Source: an uncultured Rhodobacterales bacterium (GTDB taxonomy: Bacteria > Pseudomonadota > Alphaproteobacteria > Rhodobacterales > Rhodobacteraceae). From it: a DNA stretch of 10,670 nt. The translations under genes and the position numbers were made by a program. Shown one piece after another: positions 1 through 6,293 of this stretch (the stretch's first letter is position 1; each line of letters opens with the position of its first letter). Location of the stretch: assembly GCA_937901055.1 (NCBI GenBank), contig CALCGO010000582.1, positions 1-10,670 on the forward strand, read 5' to 3'. Below the pieces are notes generated by a model. That model searched no databases and had not been told where the DNA came from. It saw nothing but the letters and a program-made list of their open reading frames with translations.

Positions 1-435
1 GTCATATAGCCCGCCCGCCAGATCGTGCGTTTCCAGGAACGGATAGAGGCGTTTAAGGTCGGAAACATCGCACATGTCGATCTCGATTCCCTGATACCGA
101 CCCATGCCTTTGGCGCGTTCAAATTCTTGCATACGCTCTTTGCTATGCGCCAAACGGATGGAACCGGTAACGTGGTAATTCATCGGATAATCGACTGTTT
201 CGGCAAGCCCCGCATATAATTCGGCAGAGTACCGCTGCATATTCATCGTTGCCCAGCCGGTCGAAAACGTCGGCACGTTTCCAGCGGCATGCCATGTAGA
301 ACCAGAGGTTAGTTCGTTCTTTTCCAACAACACGCAATCGGTCCAGCCAGCTTTCGCCAGATGATAAAGGGCCGAGGTACCAACGGCGCCTCCGCCGATA
401 ATAACCACACGGGCTGTCGAGGGAAGTTCGGCCAT
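1..435 (-). CDS. FAD-dependent dehydrogenase, dimethylglycine/sarcosine dehydrogenase-like (GcvT-type), N-terminal part
   Basis: The first 145 codons of a flavoprotein that continues past the left edge. The N-terminus carries a dinucleotide-binding fold: GGGAVG at residues 14-19 and an acidic Glu39 at the end of the second strand, followed by SGSTWHAAG (residues 44-52). In dimethylglycine and sarcosine dehydrogenases the His of this TWHAAG motif holds FAD covalently, so His49 is the likely flavin attachment site. Family members oxidatively demethylate N-methylglycines and pass the one-carbon unit to tetrahydrofolate through a C-terminal GcvT-like domain; full proteins are usually around 800 residues, so most of this gene is missing here. 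The ATG at 435 has an AAAGGA ribosome site just upstream. It lies 13 bp after an XRE-cupin regulator gene and is probably co-transcribed with it. The family is clear from sequence; the exact substrate (dimethylglycine, sarcosine or another methylated amine) is not. Confidence 0.88.
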   Translation of the reverse strand, partial: MAELPSTARVVIIGGGAVGTSALYHLAKAGWTDCVLLEKNELTSGSTWHAAGNVPTFSTGWATMNMQRYSAELYAGLAETVDYPMNYHVTGSIRLAHSKERMQEFERAKGMGRYQGIEIDMCDVSDLKRLYPFLETHDLAGGLYD

Positions 436-448
436 CGATGTAATCCTT

Positions 449-1039
449 TTAGTAAACTGGCGGGCTGACCACCCAGACAATAACGGCTAGTTCATCGCCG
501 GTGTTGTGCCAGCGAACGGGTTTATGATCGAAACGGAAGCTGTCGCCTGCGGTGAGGCTGAATTTCTGGTCTTCGATCCATAGATCGATCTGACCGGAAA
601 CCAGATATCCGGCTTCTTCGGTTTCGCGATAGACGAATTCGGTTTGCTCGGTGCGGGGCTGGATTGTTGATTGAAACATCTCGAAACTGCCGCCAAGGTC
701 GGGGGAGAGAAGTTCTTCGATCAAGCCTTCTTCCGAATTGCCCAGTGCGCGGCGGTTATCTGCCCGAACGATGAATTCACGTTCCAGCTCGTCGCCCTCG
801 TCTGTCAGGAAGAACCAGCTTACCGGGACTTCGAACGCTTTTGCGAGGGCGCGTAAATCGTTGATAGCGGGGGCGGACAGTCCGCGTTCGATCTGGCTGA
901 GGAAGCCAACGGAGCGGCCGATGCGGATGGCGAGTTCGTTCAATGTGAGACCACGTGAATTGCGCAATGCGCGTATGTCCCGCCCAAGAGCAGCGGAGTG
1001 ATCGGTTTCGTGGGGGATCGGTTTCAACATCAGAATCAC
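449..1039 (-). CDS. XRE-family transcriptional regulator with C-terminal cupin domain
   Basis: A 196-residue protein with a helix-turn-helix of the XRE/HTH_3 type at about residues 17-75 (LTLNELAIRIGRS, then a recognition helix in GFLSQIERG) and a double-stranded beta-helix (cupin) at about 125-195, including YLVSGQIDLWI and FRFDHKPVRWHN. This is the PuuR-like architecture: the HTH binds operator DNA and the cupin is thought to sense a small amine, amino acid or metabolite. The gene sits just upstream of the dehydrogenase on the same strand and divergent from an aminotransferase gene, so it probably controls one or both. Repeated TTTCGTG-type sites in the divergent region are candidate operators. 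The start is uncertain: a GTG at 1039 has an AAAAGG sequence close upstream, while an ATG three codons later (1030) would give a 193-residue protein. Ligand unknown. Confidence 0.9.
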   Translation of the reverse strand: MILMLKPIPHETDHSAALGRDIRALRNSRGLTLNELAIRIGRSVGFLSQIERGLSAPAINDLRALAKAFEVPVSWFFLTDEGDELEREFIVRADNRRALGNSEEGLIEELLSPDLGGSFEMFQSTIQPRTEQTEFVYRETEEAGYLVSGQIDLWIEDQKFSLTAGDSFRFDHKPVRWHNTGDELAVIVWVVSPPVY

Positions 1040-1045
1040 ATACCT

Positions 1046-1137
1046 TTTTCACCTGTTTCGTGTAGTGAGCACATGTTTCGTGAAAAAATCAAACAAAATT
1101 TCACGAGAGGGAAATATTATGTGCAAATTATTTCACA
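1046..1137. promoter_or_regulatory. Candidate operator cluster in the XRE-cupin/aminotransferase divergent region
   Basis: The 176-bp gap between the divergent genes contains repeated half-sites. TGTTTCGTG occurs exactly twice, at 1054-1062 and 1074-1082, 20 bp apart (about two helical turns). The second copy starts a perfect 8-bp inverted repeat, TCGTGAAA at 1078-1085 against TTTCACGA at 1099-1106, with centres 21 bp apart. Weaker matches (TTTCAC) lie at 1048-1053 and 1131-1136. This arrangement is expected for cooperative binding of a dimeric HTH regulator, and the XRE-cupin gene beside it is the obvious candidate. The assignment to that protein is inference; the repeats are directly visible. 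Confidence 0.55.
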
Positions 1138-1215
1138 CTATGCGATGAACTTCGGAATATTTGGATTGCTTTGAAACAGCTTGAGGCTGACACTGAGGGC
1201 AAAACGAGGGATGAA

Positions 1216-2124
1216 ATGAACGAACATGTAACCACCCATCAGGCGTCCGATGATGCGCGAAATGCGGATATCCAGATTTACGTTAACGGCGCGATTGTGC
1301 ACCGTGACGAGGCTAAGGTCTCCGTCTACGACAGCGGGTTTATCCTCGGTGACGGCATCTGGGAGGGGCTGCGCCTTTATAACGGCAAGTGGGCGTTTTT
1401 GGACGAACATATGGACCGGTTGTTCGAGGCATCTTTAGCGATTGATCTGGACATCGGGATGGACCGCGCGGGGGTTATTGCGGCGCTTGAGGCGACCCGT
1501 TTGGCCAATGGAATGGAGACGGACACGCATGCGCGGCTGATGATTACACGTGGGGTGAAGGACAAGCCGTTCCAGCATCCTTCGTTGTCGACCAGCGGGC
1601 CGACGATGGTGATTATTTGCGAGCACTCCAAGCCTTCGATTCCGCGGCCTATTCGGTTGGCGACCGTTCCGCATATGCGGGGTTTGCCGATGACGCAGGA
1701 CCCGAAGCTGAACTCGCATTCCAAGCTGAACTGCATTCTGGCGTGTATTGCAGCCGAGAAGGCAGGGGCTGACGAGGCGCTGATGCTGGACGTGAACGGG
1801 TTTGTTAATACGACGAATGCGTGCAACTTTTTTATCGTCAGGAAGGGTGCAGTTTGGACGTCGACGGGGGATTATTGCATGAACGGGATTACGCGGCAGA
1901 AGGTGATTGATGTGTGTCGCGCCGACGGTATTCCGGTGTTTGAACGGAATTATTCGCTGGTTGATACTTACGGCGCGGATGAGGCGTTTTTGACGGGGAC
2001 GTTTGGCGCACAAACACCTGTGGCGGACTTGGATGGACGCCAGATTGGAAGTGGTGAACTGGGGCCAATTACGACGCGCATTCGGAAATTGTATAAGAAC
2101 CTCGTTGCCAAGGACGTGGCCTGA
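1216..2124 (+). CDS. Aminotransferase class IV (fold-type IV PLP family) homologue
   Basis: A 302-residue protein of the branched-chain/D-amino-acid aminotransferase fold. Visible family features are VYDSGFILGDGIWEGLR near residues 37-53, FLDEHMDRL at 61-69, EKAGADEALMLDVNGFV at 181-197, NFF at 204-206 and NGITRQKVI at 223-231. The ATG at 1216 is chosen because GAGGG lies 5 nt upstream; an in-frame TTG at 1171 is less convincing. Aligned without gaps to D-amino-acid aminotransferase through the AGADEAL stretch, the PLP-lysine position falls on Asn166, with Lys164 and Lys170 nearby, and the pyridine-binding Glu falls on Thr199. It may therefore be a divergent subfamily, so transaminase activity and substrate should not be assumed. 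The stop codon overlaps the next gene by one base, implying translational coupling. Databases probably label it branched-chain amino acid aminotransferase. Confidence 0.85.
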   Translation: MNEHVTTHQASDDARNADIQIYVNGAIVHRDEAKVSVYDSGFILGDGIWEGLRLYNGKWAFLDEHMDRLFEASLAIDLDIGMDRAGVIAALEATRLANGMETDTHARLMITRGVKDKPFQHPSLSTSGPTMVIICEHSKPSIPRPIRLATVPHMRGLPMTQDPKLNSHSKLNCILACIAAEKAGADEALMLDVNGFVNTTNACNFFIVRKGAVWTSTGDYCMNGITRQKVIDVCRADGIPVFERNYSLVDTYGADEAFLTGTFGAQTPVADLDGRQIGSGELGPITTRIRKLYKNLVAKDVA

Positions 2125-2840
2125 TGCGGATCGCGATGTGGTCTGGTCCGCGTAACTTGTCGACGGCCATGATGTATTCGTTTGGTGCAAGGGACGATTG
2201 CGCGGTTTGGGACGAACCTTTCTATGCGGCGTATCTTACACAGACGGGTTTGGACCACCCGATGCGGGAGGAAATATTAACCGCGGGGGAGCCTGATGCG
2301 AAGGTGGTTGCGGCGCGGTGTTTGGGGGATATTCCAGACGGTAAGACGGTGTTTTATCAAAAACACATGACCCACCACATGGTGCCTGCGTTTGATCGGG
2401 AATGGATGAACCATGTTACAAACATATTCCTGATCCGCGATCCAGCCAAGGTAATCGCCAGCTATAACGCGAAACGGGAAAACCCGATGTTGGATGATAT
2501 CGGGTTTAAGCAACAGGCCGAAATTTTCGATCAAATCATTAAGGAAACGGGCGAAATTCCGGTTGTCGTGGATAGTGACGATATTCTCTTGGACCCTGAA
2601 ACCGTGTTACGGAAAATCTGTGAGCGCATTGGATTGAAGTTCCAAGCCACCATGTTGGACTGGCCCAAAGGTGGCCATAAGGATGACGGGGCTTGGGCGA
2701 GTCACTGGTATAAGTCGGTGTGGGAAAGCGATGGGTTTGCCAAACCGACGGCCTCGACGTCGGTATTGTCGGATGAGGGAAGCGCCTTGTGTGAACAGGC
2801 ACTCCCCTATTACGAAAAGTTACGCGAACACCGGATCTAG
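2124..2840 (+). CDS. Sulfotransferase-like P-loop protein
   Basis: A 238-residue protein with the sulfotransferase fold. The N-terminal strand-loop-helix WSGPRNLSTAMMYSF (residues 6-20) stands where the 5'-phosphosulfate-binding loop lies, and FLIRDPAKVIASY (102-114) matches the 3'-phosphate-binding motif with its Arg105 and Ser113. Such proteins typically transfer sulfate from PAPS to a hydroxyl or amine, but bacterial members of this branch are mostly uncharacterised. No signal peptide or membrane segment is visible, so it is probably cytoplasmic. Its ATG overlaps the aminotransferase stop (TGATG), so the two are almost certainly made together and probably act in one pathway. The 3' end meets the convergent oxidoreductase gene in a shared CTAG. 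Confidence 0.78.
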   Translation: MRIAMWSGPRNLSTAMMYSFGARDDCAVWDEPFYAAYLTQTGLDHPMREEILTAGEPDAKVVAARCLGDIPDGKTVFYQKHMTHHMVPAFDREWMNHVTNIFLIRDPAKVIASYNAKRENPMLDDIGFKQQAEIFDQIIKETGEIPVVVDSDDILLDPETVLRKICERIGLKFQATMLDWPKGGHKDDGAWASHWYKSVWESDGFAKPTASTSVLSDEGSALCEQALPYYEKLREHRI

Positions 2841-3829
2841 ATTTGCAGGGCCGGATGGTCCACGGTGATGATCAAGTTCCCGCGTTTATGGCCGTTTTCG
2901 ACGTATTCATGCGCCGTTGCGATTTGCTCCAACGGGTAGCTGCGATCGATAACGGTGGTTAAATCGCCAGCAGAAATCATGTCTTTAAGGATGCTCATGT
3001 CCTTGATTTTATCAGCATCCTTGCGCAGACCCGTGGCTGCCATCTTCGCCCGTTTGCCACCATGCAGAAATGGTAGCATCGGTGAAATTACCGCTGCGAA
3101 ATCGGGAACGGTCGTCAGGTAAATCCCGTTTGGCGTCAAACTACCACGCGCCTCGGCGAAACTGCTTTTGCCAACGGTGTCGAAAATCACGTCATAGGTC
3201 TGACCCGAAGTGCGATAATCCTGATACGAGTAGTCGATTACGTGTTCGGCACCCAGCGCATGAACCATTTCGATGTTCGAAGTGCTGCACACGCCTGTGA
3301 CTTCAGCTTTGAGACTGGCGGCCAGTTGCACGGCAACCGTACCGATGGAGCCCGCAGCGCCGATGATCAGGATTTTCTGGCCAGCTTGCAGTTTTGCGTT
3401 GTCGCGCAAGAAAGGCAAGGCGGTCAGACCGCCGTTACAGATCGCCACGGTATCCTCATATCCCAGATCATCGGGGATGAGTGATATCGCAGCATCCTCG
3501 GCCATCGCGATGTATTGCGCATGTGCACCGAAACCGTCTGGGGCGGCGGCGAATACGCGATCACCGGGTTTAAAGGTGGTGACGTTTGCGCCGATGCTTT
3601 CGATGACGCCTGACAGCTCGGTTCCAAGAATGCTTTTCTTGGGTTTGAACAGCCCTGTGAAAAGGCGAGCAATCTTTGGATCGCCGGACCTGAAAGCCGT
3701 GTCGACAGGGGTGACGGTTGTGGCGAAGATCTTGATTAGAACCTCGTTCGGTTTCGGGTCGGGCCGCGGGATATCCTGAATTTCCAGAACATCGGTTCCC
3801 CCGTATTTTGTGTAAATGACAGCTTTCAT
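2837..3829 (-). CDS. Zinc-independent MDR-family NAD(P)-dependent oxidoreductase (quinone oxidoreductase-like)
   Basis: A 330-residue medium-chain dehydrogenase/reductase. The N-terminal GroES-like domain covers about residues 1-120 (LGTELSGVIESIG at 68-80, FKPGDRVFA at 86-94). The Rossmann domain has IIGAAGSIGTVAVQLA at 155-170, with the AAGxxG cofactor loop typical of the NADPH-quinone/enoyl reductase branch. The cysteine and histidine zinc ligands of alcohol dehydrogenases are absent, pointing to a reductase of quinones or activated alkenes rather than an alcohol dehydrogenase. The ATG at 3829 has AAAGGTG upstream and overlaps the preceding DUF4386 stop by four bases (ATGA), so this is the last gene of a three-gene operon. 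The stop overlaps that of the convergent sulfotransferase gene. Substrate unknown. Confidence 0.87.
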   Translation of the reverse strand: MKAVIYTKYGGTDVLEIQDIPRPDPKPNEVLIKIFATTVTPVDTAFRSGDPKIARLFTGLFKPKKSILGTELSGVIESIGANVTTFKPGDRVFAAAPDGFGAHAQYIAMAEDAAISLIPDDLGYEDTVAICNGGLTALPFLRDNAKLQAGQKILIIGAAGSIGTVAVQLAASLKAEVTGVCSTSNIEMVHALGAEHVIDYSYQDYRTSGQTYDVIFDTVGKSSFAEARGSLTPNGIYLTTVPDFAAVISPMLPFLHGGKRAKMAATGLRKDADKIKDMSILKDMISAGDLTTVIDRSYPLEQIATAHEYVENGHKRGNLIITVDHPALQI

Positions 3830-4527
3830 GATTTCACCTTTGTGGATGGAAGGTTGATGCCCTTGATTAACAACCAGAACGCTACGGCGAGCTCACCAAT
3901 GGTCACAACGACCAGAAGTCCGATATAGATCATCGTGATTGCTGCATTCTCGATATGCATCAGGTGCGTAATTGCTTGAATGAAGTATCCGAACGCGCCA
4001 ACGATGATCATCCAGCCCAATATGCGCGGTAACAGATCCGATTTGATGATCATTGTTCCCAAGGCGATAAGGTGCATCGAGAAGAACAGTTGCCATACGT
4101 AAATGCCAAGCGCATGCGCATCAAAAAATGCGAGCGCCGCAGGCTGTAGTTGTGTTGTTTCGAATGCACTCAGGTATTCAGCGCCGCTTAGCAAAACCAC
4201 CGGCATTATGTTTAGCAACAGGTTGATTGCCATAACCAGAACCATCGCCAGTCTGGACCATGCCGCGATAAGCGAAAGCGTATGGCTAACCGGCTTGAAC
4301 ATGACGTAGAGCATGACGGTCAAGACAACTTCGACTAATAGAACGACTACATCCCCTAAGATGCCTAAATTGAACAACGTGGTATTTGCCAGCAGGTTGG
4401 TGGCAGTGGTTGCGGCGTCGCCTGCCTCGATGATGATCGAGGGGACGTATCCGATTGAGAAAGCGCCAAAGACGGCGATGACAAGGTATAGTAGGCCGGC
4501 GGTGCGGGCGTAGGATTGCGTGATCAT
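3826..4527 (-). CDS. DUF4386 family integral membrane protein (second copy in operon)
   Basis: A 233-residue, strongly hydrophobic protein with about six predicted membrane helices (roughly residues 9-29, 52-76, 85-115, 138-162, 168-186, 195-222). The RTAGLLYLVIAVFGAFSIGYVPS opening region, the ILGDVVVLLVEV stretch and the PRILGWMIIVGAFGYF region fit DUF4386, a family of unknown function. The ATG at 4527 is preferred over an upstream in-frame TTG at 4542 because GAAAGGAAA lies directly before the ATG, and that TTG is part of the ribosome site. It follows its paralogue by 18 bp and overlaps the MDR gene by four bases. The two paralogues end alike (LLIKGIN here, LIFKGFN in the other), which suggests an old tandem duplication. 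Confidence 0.82.
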   Translation of the reverse strand: MITQSYARTAGLLYLVIAVFGAFSIGYVPSIIIEAGDAATTATNLLANTTLFNLGILGDVVVLLVEVVLTVMLYVMFKPVSHTLSLIAAWSRLAMVLVMAINLLLNIMPVVLLSGAEYLSAFETTQLQPAALAFFDAHALGIYVWQLFFSMHLIALGTMIIKSDLLPRILGWMIIVGAFGYFIQAITHLMHIENAAITMIYIGLLVVVTIGELAVAFWLLIKGINLPSTKVKS

Positions 4528-4545
4528 TGTATTTCCTTTCAATAA

Positions 4546-5193
4546 TCAGGATTTGATGGAGGGGTTGAAGCCCTTGAAAATAAGCCACAAGCTAAGAGAG
4601 ACTTCGAACAGGCCACCGGGGGCGGATAGCATTACACCGATGGGATAGCCGAACATTTCGGCTGTCGTGCCGGTCATGAATACGAGGTACCCAAATGCGC
4701 CCCAGATCGGGAAAAGGCGTGGGACGAGATTGGATTTGCCAAGTACGTACACAAACATCAGGCCGCCTAATTCCCAGATAGTCATGCTGATTTGGTAGGC
4801 GTAGAAACTACCTTTGTTGAGCAACATTGCGAGGGTTTCTGTGTCGGTGGTTACATCACTTAGGGGAACCAGCAGCGCCATGAAGATTGCGCCGATTACG
4901 GCCACGGTTGTGGCGGTGATTGCGGCGGCGAAGTATCCGTATGTGACCGTTTTGTTGAACGGCTTCAGGATTGGCAGCATTACTGTGGCCAGCCCGATGT
5001 TCACGAAGGTGTGGACGATGGCCATCAGTAGGATACCGATAGTGAAGGTGGATTTCGCGTCTGCGATCGCGGTGAGGTCACCGCCCATGCTGGCCGTGAT
5101 GCCGCTGCCTGCTCCGTAGCTTAGGAAGGCGAGCAGGAAGAATAATCCGTATGTGCGGGCCGCTTTTCTGTGCGGTGAAGTTTGAGTAGTCAT
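4546..5193 (-). CDS. DUF4386 family integral membrane protein (first copy in operon)
   Basis: A 215-residue multi-pass membrane protein, related to the next gene downstream. Hydrophobic stretches lie at about residues 14-32, 48-76, 84-110, 132-151, 159-178 and 183-207. Shared landmarks with its neighbour are an N-terminal RKAARTYGLFFL helix, a PRLFPIWGAFGYLV segment (compare PRILGWMIIVGAFGYF) and the C-terminal LIFKGFNPSIKS. The ATG at 5193 has GAAAGGA 7 nt upstream; the in-frame TTG at 5208 is inside the ribosome-site region and is rejected as the start. It is the first gene of the minus-strand operon and is read divergently from the LysR gene, which probably controls it. The family is of unknown function; no enzyme motif is seen. 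Confidence 0.8.
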   Translation of the reverse strand: MTTQTSPHRKAARTYGLFFLLAFLSYGAGSGITASMGGDLTAIADAKSTFTIGILLMAIVHTFVNIGLATVMLPILKPFNKTVTYGYFAAAITATTVAVIGAIFMALLVPLSDVTTDTETLAMLLNKGSFYAYQISMTIWELGGLMFVYVLGKSNLVPRLFPIWGAFGYLVFMTGTTAEMFGYPIGVMLSAPGGLFEVSLSLWLIFKGFNPSIKS

Positions 5194-5266
5194 TTTTCGT
5201 CCTTTCAAAAGACATAGAAATACCGGTGTCCGCCAAGCGTTTACGTGGCAGTTGGTTGTTCGGGTT

Positions 5267-5327
5267 ATTGGTTAATTCGTCTTAGGGAGGTTGTACGCGC
5301 CCACACGAAATATATAAATTGACCAAT
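5267..5327. promoter_or_regulatory. Candidate LysR operator: long inverted repeat
   Basis: Within the 160-bp gap between the DUF4386 operon and the lysR-type gene, ATTGGTTAATT (5267-5277) is matched in inverse orientation by AATTGACCAAT (5317-5327), 10 of 11 positions agreeing, with centres 50 bp apart (close to five helical turns). The right arm is itself part of an imperfect palindrome, AATTG-AC-CAATT (5317-5328). Two-site binding with one site over its own promoter is the usual mode for LysR regulators. A further TTGGTT copy lies at 5252-5257. The repeat is directly visible; the binding protein is inferred from position. Confidence 0.5.
5291..5318 (+). promoter_or_regulatory. Candidate sigma-70 promoter of the lysR-type gene
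   Basis: TTGTAC (5291-5296) and TATAAA (5313-5318), 16 bp apart, make a plausible -35/-10 pair on the plus strand. Transcription would start near 5325, about 30 bases before the ATG at 5354. The right arm of the inverted repeat overlaps the -10 and start point, as expected for autorepression. No equally clear promoter was found for the divergent minus-strand operon. Confidence 0.4.
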
Positions 5328-5353
5328 TGCGTCAGTTTGATATGCATATCTGC

Positions 5354-6238
5354 ATGGATTGGAGATCAGTAAAATTCGACTGGAATAAGGCGCGGGCGTT
5401 TTTGGTAACGGCTGAGGAAGGCTCTCTGTCAGCGGCGGCGCGCGCGCTTGGCATGGCGCAGCCAACGCTTGGGCGGCAGGTCGACGGGTTGGAACAAGAG
5501 CTGGACATTGTTCTGTTTGAACGTGTCGGTCGCGGACTTAAACTGACGCCTAGCGGGTTGGAATTGCTGGATCATGTTCGCGCGATGGGTGATGCGGCGA
5601 GTAAGGTTTCGTTGACGGCGATGGGGCAATCGCAATCCATCGACGGCTCGATCTGTATTGCTGCGAGTGAAACCTATGCCGCGCTGGTGTTGCCTGCCAT
5701 CATCGCCAAATTGCGACGCTTGGAGCCGGGGATTATGGTGGAGGTTGTTGCCTCCAATTCCCCAAGCGATTTGCGGCGGCGCGAGGCGGATATCGCCATT
5801 CGCAACTTCCGACCCACGGAACCGGACCTGATTGCCAAGAAAATTCGGGACATTCCGGCGCGGCTTTATGCGTCTTCAGAATACCTCGACCGGATTGGGC
5901 GACCGAAGTTGCCGTATGATCTGCGGAACGCGGAATTTATCAACCTTGATAACAACGGCATGTTAATGAACGGCCTGAATACGATGGGTATGAGCCTGAC
6001 AAAGGCCAATTTTCCAGTGCTGGCGGAAAATTACAACGTCATGTGGGAGATGGTTAAACAGGGTGTCGGGATCGGCATTCTTGACGGCAATATCGGGGAT
6101 GCAGAGCAAATGGTGGAACGGGTTTTGCCGGATTTGGAACCACTTATGTTTCCGATATGGCTCGTCGCGCATCGCGAATTGAATACTAGCCGACGCATTC
6201 GGATGGTGTTTGATTTGCTGGCCACAGAGCTTGCATAA
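5354..6238 (+). CDS. LysR-family transcriptional regulator
   Basis: A 294-residue LysR-type regulator. The winged HTH covers about residues 8-67 (ARAFLVTAEEGSLSAAARAL, then AQPTLGRQVDGLEQELDIVLFER and LTPSG). The remainder, from about residue 95, is the periplasmic-binding-protein-like inducer domain (SICIAASETYAALVLPAII; READIAIRNFRP). The start at 5354 is chosen because the family normally begins just before an FDWNKARAFL-like segment; ATG 5342 and TTG 5327 in the same frame are possible, and no strong ribosome site distinguishes them. It lies divergent from the DUF4386-DUF4386-MDR operon, which it probably regulates, with candidate operators in between. The next gene, an ECF sigma factor, begins 55 bp after its stop on the same strand with no visible terminator, so some read-through is possible. 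Inducer unknown. Confidence 0.92.
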   Translation: MDWRSVKFDWNKARAFLVTAEEGSLSAAARALGMAQPTLGRQVDGLEQELDIVLFERVGRGLKLTPSGLELLDHVRAMGDAASKVSLTAMGQSQSIDGSICIAASETYAALVLPAIIAKLRRLEPGIMVEVVASNSPSDLRRREADIAIRNFRPTEPDLIAKKIRDIPARLYASSEYLDRIGRPKLPYDLRNAEFINLDNNGMLMNGLNTMGMSLTKANFPVLAENYNVMWEMVKQGVGIGILDGNIGDAEQMVERVLPDLEPLMFPIWLVAHRELNTSRRIRMVFDLLATELA

Positions 6239-6293
6239 AATTTATTTGGACATTCGCCAAGGATAGCGCACTCTGCGGCGTCTAAAGGATATA

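Noticed and set aside
1435..2190. 251-codon minus-strand open frame opposite the aminotransferase and sulfotransferase genes
   Set aside because: Its product is rich in Arg, His, Asn and Pro with no family features, while the opposite strand encodes recognisable proteins through the whole stretch. It is an antisense shadow.
3273..3779. 168-codon plus-strand open frame opposite the MDR gene
   Set aside because: It lies within the Rossmann and GroES coding region of the oxidoreductase and has no recognisable features.
5284..5317. AGGGAGG followed by a TTG-started short frame
   Set aside because: The frame runs only eight codons to a TAA; the TTG is better explained as part of a -35 element.
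6239..6293. Possible autoregulated ECF promoter before the sigma gene
   Set aside because: GGACA near 6248 and CGTC near 6279 resemble ECF -35 and -10 elements, but they are about 26 bp apart rather than the usual 16-17.
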